Source: Pontibacter sp. E15-1 | Lineage (GTDB): Bacteria; Bacteroidota; Bacteroidia; Cytophagales; Hymenobacteraceae | Assembly (NCBI RefSeq): GCF_022601975.1 | Contig: NZ_JAKVIR010000028.1 | Span: forward strand, 16,062 to 80,061 | Reading direction: 5' to 3' | DNA: 64,000 bases | In this document: piece by piece, positions 59,420-64,000 of the stretch | Numbering within the stretch: the stretch's first letter is position 1 | Layout of the letters: each line of letters begins with the position of its first letter | The notes under the pieces: model-generated | Told to the model about the DNA's origin: nothing | The model's input: the letters and a program-made list of their open reading frames with translations, nothing else | The model's database searches: none | Made by a program: the position numbers and the translations under genes

Positions 59420-59509
59420 CTTTATAAGTTAGAGAGTTAGAAGGTTAGAAAGTTAAAGAGTGAACATGCTTTAACTCCTGATTCGTAACTCGGAATCCGT
59501 AATTCGTAA
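59420..59509. repeat. Low-complexity word-repeat spacer between cysD and cysH
   Basis: Short degenerate direct repeats (GTTAGAA/GTTAGAG-type near 59427-59456, then CGTAA-type near 59481-59512) fill the gap. Similar word-like spacers of different words occur elsewhere in operons of this window. Confidence 0.5.
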
Positions 59510-60244
59510 TTATCTGGCGTGCAGGCCGCATTCTTTTTTGGAGTTGCTCTCCCACCACCAGCGGCCGGCCCTGAAGTCCTCGCCCTCGGCAATGGCCCGG
59601 GTGCAGGGCGCGCAGCCGATGCTCACAAAGCCTTTGTCGTGCAGCGGGTTGTAGGGGATGTGGAGTTCCTTCACGGCCTCGCGCACTCCCTCAAAAGACC
59701 AGTCGAGGAGCGGGTTATACTTGATCGTCTGGAAGCCCGGGTCCCACTCCAGCAGCTGCAGATCGTGGCGCGCATCCGACTGCTCTGCCCGGATGCCCGT
59801 CACCCACAGCTTCACGCCCTGCAAGGCGCGCTTCAGGGGCTCCACCTTCCGGATGTAGCAGCACTCTTTTCGGTTCTCGATGGAGTTATAGAAACTCAGG
59901 GTTCCTTTCTCGGTCACGAGCCGCTCCACGGCCTCGTGCTGCGGGAAGAAGACCTCGATGTTCTTGCCGTAATGCTGGTTTGTTTTGTGCAGCAGGGTAT
60001 AGGTCTCGTTGAAAAGACGGCCGGTGTCCAGCGAAAAAACGCGGATAGGCAGGTTGTTCTCAAATATATAATGCGTGATGAGCTGATCCTCGATGCCGAG
60101 GCTGGAGGAGAAGGCGATCTGGCCCTCAAACTCAGCAGCCAACAGCGTAAGGCTCTCCACGATGCTCTTGCCTTCCAGCTCACGAAGCAACGCTGGCACC
60201 CTCGTGTCGAGGGCGGAGGTTTCTAAAGCGGATATCTGACTCAT
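59510..60244 (-). CDS. cysH: Adenylyl-sulfate (APS) reductase CysH, Fe-S type
   Basis: 244 residues. The Cys-Cys at 128-129 and Cys-x-x-Cys at 211-214 coordinate the 4Fe-4S cluster of the APS-reducing branch, and the catalytic Cys239 lies in the C-terminal Glu-Cys-Gly-Leu-His. Motifs Phe-Ser-Ser-Ser-Leu-Gly-Ile-Glu-Asp-Gln (45-54) and Leu-Asp-Thr-Gly-Arg bind the substrate. It reduces APS to sulfite with thioredoxin. First gene of the cysH-D-N operon, preceded by a SAM riboswitch and a polycysteine short ORF. Confidence 0.95.
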   Translation of the reverse strand: MSQISALETSALDTRVPALLRELEGKSIVESLTLLAAEFEGQIAFSSSLGIEDQLITHYIFENNLPIRVFSLDTGRLFNETYTLLHKTNQHYGKNIEVFFPQHEAVERLVTEKGTLSFYNSIENRKECCYIRKVEPLKRALQGVKLWVTGIRAEQSDARHDLQLLEWDPGFQTIKYNPLLDWSFEGVREAVKELHIPYNPLHDKGFVSIGCAPCTRAIAEGEDFRAGRWWWESNSKKECGLHAR

Positions 60245-60426
60245 GTATGGGATATTAAAACTTGGGGATAAAATTACTTATAAGTTGCCTATAGACCCAA
60301 TAAGTAATGAGATTTCTTTATTTTTTGTTCCTTTGGTTGAAATATAGGCAATCGAGTTGCACTTATTTTAAAAAAAAGGAAATTAGCTGCAAAAGGCAAG
60401 GCATGAAGTGCCCGGTACAGCATCAA

Positions 60427-60473
60427 CGCTGACAGGCTAAATTCTGGAAATAAGGAGACTTAGCCGTTTAGCG
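60427..60473 (-). promoter_or_regulatory. Hairpin overlapping the stop codon of the cysH leader ORF
   Basis: On the minus strand CGCT-AAAC-GGCTAA (60473-60460) pairs with TTAGCC-TGTC-AGCG (60440-60427); the leader stop TAA (60470-60468) lies in the first arm. A ribosome stalled in the cysteine run would prevent this stem. A run of eight T residues follows at 60377-60370, about 50 bases later. A role in attenuation is inferred. Confidence 0.4.
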
Positions 60474-60593
60474 CTGCATACAGCAGCAACAACAGCAACA
60501 GGCAGACATACGGAGGGGGGCTGCAAGGGCAGAAGAGGTGGCAACCGATGTGTTACCGAAGAAAGAAGGCGATGTGTAAGCTGTTGTTTGCAT
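60468..60593 (-). CDS. Leader peptide of 41 residues with seven consecutive cysteines
   Basis: The ATG at 60593 lies 8 bases after the 3' P1 arm of the SAM riboswitch. The 41-residue frame is Thr/Ser/Ala/Pro-rich at first, then has seven consecutive Cys codons (residues 32-38: TGT TGC TGT TGT TGC TGC TGT), Met-Gln-Arg and TAA. Architecture equals that of the leader at 49446-49553: same P1, same 8-base distance, same position before a sulfur-assimilation operon. I infer a cysteine-sensing leader for cysH-D-N. A functional Cys-rich peptide is an alternative. Confidence 0.7.
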   Translation of the reverse strand: MQTTAYTSPSFFGNTSVATSSALAAPLRMSACCCCCCCMQR

Positions 60594-60601
60594 TGTATCT
60601 G

Positions 60602-60707
60602 AAATTTATATGTTCCTGCCGGGGCAGGATAGGATTTGGCACCTTCCCGGTAGGGTGGTTGCCAGAGGGTCAGGGAGCCTATTCTCTCGCCTCTTCTTTA
60701 TAAATTT
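60602..60707 (-). promoter_or_regulatory. SAM-I (S-box) riboswitch upstream of cysH-D-N
   Basis: On the minus strand: P1 arm AAATTTAT (60707-60700), AGAGGCGAGAG, P2 hairpin, GACCCTCTGGCAACC, GGGAAGGTGCCAAATCC, and P1 arm ATAAATTT (60609-60602), an exact 8-bp stem. It shares its core and P1 arms with 49335-49437 but differs in loops, so the two are diverged copies. Confidence 0.85.
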
Positions 60708-60740
60708 TACTGACTGTTATGTCAATTGGTACTCGAAATA

Positions 60741-60748
60741 CAAATTTA
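60741..60748 (-). promoter_or_regulatory. Putative -7 box upstream of the cysH riboswitch
   Basis: TAAATTTG on the minus strand is an exact TAnnTTTG match, about 34 bases upstream of the riboswitch 5' end. A clear -33 TTTG at the normal spacing is lacking (GTTG lies 14 bases upstream). Confidence 0.45.
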
Positions 60749-60933
60749 AGGTATTTTTTGTTCAACTCCCTAACATGTAAGGGAAAATAAATTCCGGAGC
60801 CCTCCCGGAGCAGCCTTCCTTTCGCCTCAGGTTCTGGCCCAGCGTGCTCCATACCGAAGGCCAGCATGGAACTGACTTATACCAATAAGCGAAGGGTATA
60901 GCACGCTGCGCAGCATCACATAAGCGATAGCCT

Positions 60934-61010
60934 GGTATGGTATGGTATGGTATGGTATGGTATGGTATGGTATGGTATGGTATGGTATGGTATGGTATGG
61001 TATGGTATGG
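60934..61010. repeat. Pentanucleotide microsatellite (GGTAT)15
   Basis: Fifteen perfect copies of GGTAT plus GG, 77 bases, no interruptions. It lies about 190 bases upstream of the cysH promoter region and just past the end of the gene 61090-61641. It is open in several frames, which gives artificial Tyr-Gly-Met-Val-Trp and Ile-Pro-Tyr-His-Thr peptides. Length variation by slippage is expected. Confidence 0.98.
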
Positions 61011-61089
61011 CTGCGACTTTCGGGGGAAACGCCCGACTCCCAACTCAACCGGGAGACTTCAATAGAAAGCTGTGCCAGGCAGCGAGGCG

Positions 61090-61641
61090 TTATTCGTGCC
61101 AGTGCTTCGGCAGTTTCGCTTTGCTTGCCTGCTTTGGCGCGACATGTCCGTGCAGTAGCTGCAGAATGTAATTGACATCCTCCTCATACTCGATGTATAG
61201 GTCCTCGTGCACCTTGGCCAATTTCTGCAGCACAAACTGCGTTCGCTTCACGAGATACTCCTGCAGGGTTTGGGCGCGGTAGAGGTAAGCCACGATAAAG
61301 GCATCGTGTTCTTCCAGAAAGCGGCGGAGCAGCAGCAAGGTCAGCTGTATCTCGCCCTCTTTGTCTTTGGTGTATTTCACGTGCCGGGTAATCTCCGCGT
61401 TCAGGGCGCGCATGTCCATCATCAGGTATCCCGGCGAGTAAGGGTCGTACCCGGCCTGGGTGTTGATGCTGGCTACCAGTTGCTCGCGTCGCTCCAGCAA
61501 GGTGTCGCCCTGCTCCACCAGCTCAAACTGCAGTCGCTGGCAGAGGTCGCTGTCTTTCTTCAGCAGCCGGAACAGGAGCTTGTCTTTCTCTGAGTCGGGC
61601 AGCTTGCTTATCGCGGTTTTGAATTCAGGAGTTAGTTGCAT
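61090..61641 (-). CDS. Hypothetical helical protein, 183 residues
   Basis: I do not recognise this family by name. The protein is charged and largely helical, without signal peptide, membrane segments or Cys-rich motifs. It opens Met-Gln-Leu-Thr-Pro-Glu-Phe-Lys and has a Tyr-Asp-Pro-Tyr-Ser-Pro-Gly-Tyr loop (about residue 65). Its length and consistent codon use support a real gene. It stands alone between the cys operon and the amine oxidase gene; no function can be assigned. Confidence 0.75.
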   Translation of the reverse strand: MQLTPEFKTAISKLPDSEKDKLLFRLLKKDSDLCQRLQFELVEQGDTLLERREQLVASINTQAGYDPYSPGYLMMDMRALNAEITRHVKYTKDKEGEIQLTLLLLRRFLEEHDAFIVAYLYRAQTLQEYLVKRTQFVLQKLAKVHEDLYIEYEEDVNYILQLLHGHVAPKQASKAKLPKHWHE

Positions 61642-62111
61642 GTGTCAAAAAGCCAGTGTGGAAAAGGCATGCGTCATGCCCTATGTAAAGAAGCGAAAAT
61701 GATTTTGCCGGGGCAAGGGGTGCCACAGGATTTTTGGATTACAGCGCGCACTTTACTGAGAGCCCCAGGTATCGCTTCTTCCATTTCCCCTTATGCGTAT
61801 AAAGCGGCTTGAGGTAGTATAAGGTTATGTGAAAATTGAAAAGCTTTCTTCTTTTGCAAACTGCCAACGAAGCGATCAGGAGCTGGGGCGGTCAGAAGAA
61901 CAACACGATTTATACTGGGTATGTATAAGTCATTCTGAATCCCGAATAATTATAAGGTTAAATTTTATGAGAATTTATTTTGATTGTAATAATTATTGAC
62001 TAAATTTCAAGTATAAGTCATTTCTGATAGCAGATTTTCAAACATACGTTGATTTGCTATGCTTTATCTCAATACCTCGCAAAAGAAATTTTTAATCATA
62101 ATGTACCATTT
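61642..62111. other. 470-base intergenic stretch before the amine oxidase gene
   Basis: No convincing gene. There is a small GGCATG-CGT-CATGCC hairpin near 61667-61681, and the last 150 bases are very AT-rich, probably the promoter region for the gene at 62112. No exact TAnnTTTG box was found. Confidence 0.4.
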
Positions 62112-63701
62112 ATGACAGGTATATCACGTCGGGATTTTATCTCGAAAGCGTCGGTTTTGGCTGGTTCAAGCTATCCGGCCATGATCGCGCTGGGGCTTCT
62201 GAAAGCCGCGCCCGCAGCGGCCTTTAACCTCGAAGGAAAAGGGAACGGCAAGCACGTTATCATCCTGGGAGCGGGACTGGCTGGCATGACGGCTGCCTAT
62301 GAGCTGAAAAAGCTGGGATATAAATACACCATCCTGGAAGCAAGGGACCGCGCCGGAGGTCGAGTCTGGACCGTCCGGAACAACACCACTGAAACCGAGC
62401 TGGATGGCAAGCCGCAGCGGGCAAAGTTTGATGACGGGCAGTATTTTAACGCAGGAGCCGCCCGCATTCCGCACCACCACGGGCTCTCGCTCCACTACTG
62501 CCGCGAGTTGGGCGTGCAACTGGAAACCTACAACAACATCAACGAGTCCGGTTTTGTGTACAACGACGGCACGGGGCCCCTGGCCAACAAGCGCATCCGG
62601 ATACGGGAGATCCATAACGACATGCGCGGCTATACCAGCGAGCTCCTTGCCAAGGCCATCGACCAGGATGCCCTTGACAGGCCCATGACCGTGGATGACA
62701 AGGAGATACTGATCGAGTACCTGCGGGCCGAAGGCGAACTGGACCCCGACAAACTCTACAAAGGCACTCCCCGACGGGGGTATATCTCCCCACCCGGCGC
62801 AGGCGATACTCCCGGAAAGCTGGCAAACCCCTACGAACTCTCAGAAATCATCAAGTCCGGATTGATCGGGCACTCCTTCTACAACATCGGCGATTATATC
62901 TACGAGCAGCAGATGACCATGATGCAACCCGTTGGGGGTATGGACATGATCGCCAAAGCCCTGGAAAAGCACGTGGGCAAGGATATTCAGTATAAAGCCG
63001 AGGTGCGCGAGATCAGGAAAACGACGGACGGAACCCGTGTCGTTTACGCCGACAGCCACGGCAAAATGAAGGAGCTGGAAGGAGACTATTGCATCTGCAC
63101 GATCCCGCTCCCTGTGCTCTCCGGCATCACCTCCGATTTCTCTTCGCCTGTGCTCCGCGCCATCGACAGCGTGACGTATTATGAGGCAGGTAAAATAGGG
63201 CTGCAGTTTAAGCGGCGGTTTTGGGAAGAGGATGACCACGTGTTTGGCGGCATCTCCCGCACCAACATGGATATCCACCAGATTTTTTATCCCTCCAATG
63301 GCTTCCTGTCGAAGAAAGGTACGCTGGTGGGGTACTACAACTTTGGGGACAAAGCCATAAAGGTGGGCAACCTTACGCTTGCCGATCGCGAGAAACTGGC
63401 CCTGGAGCAGGGAAACAGGATACACCCGCAGTATAAGCAGGAGTTTGAGTCGTCTTTCTCGCTTGCCTGGCACAAGATCCGGTACAGCCAGGGGGCATTT
63501 GCCACCTACTCCTCAGACCAGAGGCAGCGGTTTTACCCGGCGCTGCTGCAGCCAGACGGGCCGGTCTATTTTGCCGGGGAGCACACCACCTACCTCACAG
63601 CCTGGATGGCGGGCGCGTTTGAGTCGGCCAGGCGCTCGGTGAGCGATCTGCACGAGCGTGTGATGCGCTCTCAGCAGGTACAGGCTGAGCTGAAAGGCTA
63701 G
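62112..63701 (+). CDS. Tat-exported flavin monoamine / L-amino-acid oxidase-like protein
   Basis: 529 residues from ATG 62112, chosen because it opens a twin-arginine signal (Ser-Arg-Arg-Asp-Phe-Ile-Ser); an in-frame ATG at 62049 would place it internally. The FAD-binding Rossmann motif Ile-Leu-Gly-Ala-Gly-Leu-Ala-Gly-Met (about 51-59) and Glu-Ala-Arg-Asp-Arg-Ala-Gly-Gly-Arg (about 76-84) are followed by a substrate domain. The C-terminal Tyr-Phe-Ala-Gly-Glu-His-Thr-Thr completes the FAD site. It oxidises an amine or amino acid in the periplasm with release of H2O2; the substrate is not known. Monocistronic. Confidence 0.9.
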   Translation: MTGISRRDFISKASVLAGSSYPAMIALGLLKAAPAAAFNLEGKGNGKHVIILGAGLAGMTAAYELKKLGYKYTILEARDRAGGRVWTVRNNTTETELDGKPQRAKFDDGQYFNAGAARIPHHHGLSLHYCRELGVQLETYNNINESGFVYNDGTGPLANKRIRIREIHNDMRGYTSELLAKAIDQDALDRPMTVDDKEILIEYLRAEGELDPDKLYKGTPRRGYISPPGAGDTPGKLANPYELSEIIKSGLIGHSFYNIGDYIYEQQMTMMQPVGGMDMIAKALEKHVGKDIQYKAEVREIRKTTDGTRVVYADSHGKMKELEGDYCICTIPLPVLSGITSDFSSPVLRAIDSVTYYEAGKIGLQFKRRFWEEDDHVFGGISRTNMDIHQIFYPSNGFLSKKGTLVGYYNFGDKAIKVGNLTLADREKLALEQGNRIHPQYKQEFESSFSLAWHKIRYSQGAFATYSSDQRQRFYPALLQPDGPVYFAGEHTTYLTAWMAGAFESARRSVSDLHERVMRSQQVQAELKG

Positions 63702-64000
63702 TTTATACCCATTACCCGATTACAATACACGTCAGGCTGAGCAAGCGCAAGCTTCTTTTATTTGGCCCGAACAGCACGAACACATACGGCGGCCTACGCC
63801 GCAACTTGCACAAGCTTACTTCAGCAAACAGGGGACTGGCTTTACGGCAAGCCCTACTCGCAACGCTTACTTGTTGATGCCTCCTTTTTTGAGGGGCGGC
63901 ACAAGGTATACTGCATGCCCCTGAGAGCATGTTTAAATTTCGTTTTTGGAAGCGAAAATTGTTCAGGAAGGGTTCTGGCGAAGCGTTTTTTGAGCCGCAT
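63702..64000. other. Gene-free end of window with an IS-end-like sequence
   Basis: No supported gene. Near 63926-63946 the sequence GAGAGCATGTTTAAATTTCG resembles ends of insertion sequences common in Bacteroidota, and the DNA continues out of the window, so an element could start here. This is a resemblance only. Confidence 0.25.

Noticed and set aside
60288..60423. Further short open frame (44 codons) between the polycysteine leader and cysH
   Set aside because: It has no cysteine codons and no feature in common with the leaders; probably chance in AT-rich DNA.
60934..61010. CRISPR-like appearance of a regular repeat
   Set aside because: It is a spacer-less pentanucleotide tandem array.
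60827..61175. Open frames on both strands through the GGTAT array giving repetitive Tyr-Gly-Met-Val-Trp or Ile-Pro-Tyr-His-Thr peptides
   Set aside because: They exist only because a 5-base repeat is open with a 15-base period; there is no start context or protein-like sequence outside it.
63712..63930. 72-codon open frame on the minus strand at the window end
   Set aside because: Low-quality sequence overlapping possible IS-end DNA; not supported as a gene.

Overview
The window looks like a chromosome segment from an aerobic Bacteroidota bacterium of the order Cytophagales, most like Hymenobacteraceae and probably Pontibacter-like. This is inferred from SusC/SusD pairs, TAnnTTTG-type -7 promoter boxes, lipoprotein signals, DUF3347, HYC_CC_PP, DUF4266 and DUF3570 proteins, an ebo cluster and a moderately GC-rich coding style. 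No rRNA, tRNA, CRISPR or intact transposase was seen. The short word GGTAT/GGTATACC is conspicuously common.

Layout. 1-3.3 kb: a YdcZ-type transporter and an outer-membrane protein/lipoprotein pair. 3.7-3.9 kb: a palindromic MITE-like repeat. 4-13 kb (minus strand): a copper/silver efflux operon (HYC_CC_PP protein, CusA, TolC, two CusB-like adaptors, DUF3347 protein). Its cusA is split into two complete halves by a small element carrying a four-helix-bundle (S23/IVP) gene between inverted repeats. 13-14 kb: an SDR oxidoreductase. 14.3-34.7 kb (plus strand): a glycan-utilisation locus with a triple-tyrosine/LuxR-type regulator, SusC, SusD, two GH144-like glucanases, an SGNH hydrolase, a GH3 beta-glucosidase, a cytochrome c-bearing dehydrogenase-like protein, a SUMF1-fold lipoprotein, a DUF1080 hydrolase, a sulfatase and an esterase. 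Beta-1,2-glucan is the inferred substrate of its core. 34.8-36.7 kb: a convergent GH15 enzyme. 37-40 kb: thioredoxin, ApbE, DUF4266 and DUF3570, a flavinylation-linked redox cluster. 40.3-47.1 kb (minus): a complete eboA-F operon. 48.2 kb: a PhzF-like enzyme.

49.3-60.7 kb is an assimilatory sulfate-reduction region of two facing operons. The plus-strand operon encodes a sulfite reductase with a HEPN-like tail, CobA-type methyltransferase, and a precorrin-2 dehydrogenase fused to a TauE/SafE transporter, followed by a separate MetZ-like sulfhydrylase and OsmC. The minus-strand operon encodes cysH, cysD and cysN. Both begin with a SAM-I (S-box) riboswitch. In each, the 3' P1 strand is followed after 8 nt by the ATG of a short ORF ending in a run of cysteine codons: six Cys then Ser-Cys in one, seven Cys in the other. 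A second short ORF ending Cys-Cys-Cys-stop follows in the sulfite-reductase leader. This repeated riboswitch plus polycysteine-leader arrangement is the strongest candidate here for an undescribed regulatory system: a combined SAM and cysteine sensor for sulfur assimilation.

60.9-64 kb holds a (GGTAT)15 microsatellite, a helical protein of unknown function, a Tat-exported flavin amine oxidase and an IS-end-like tail.
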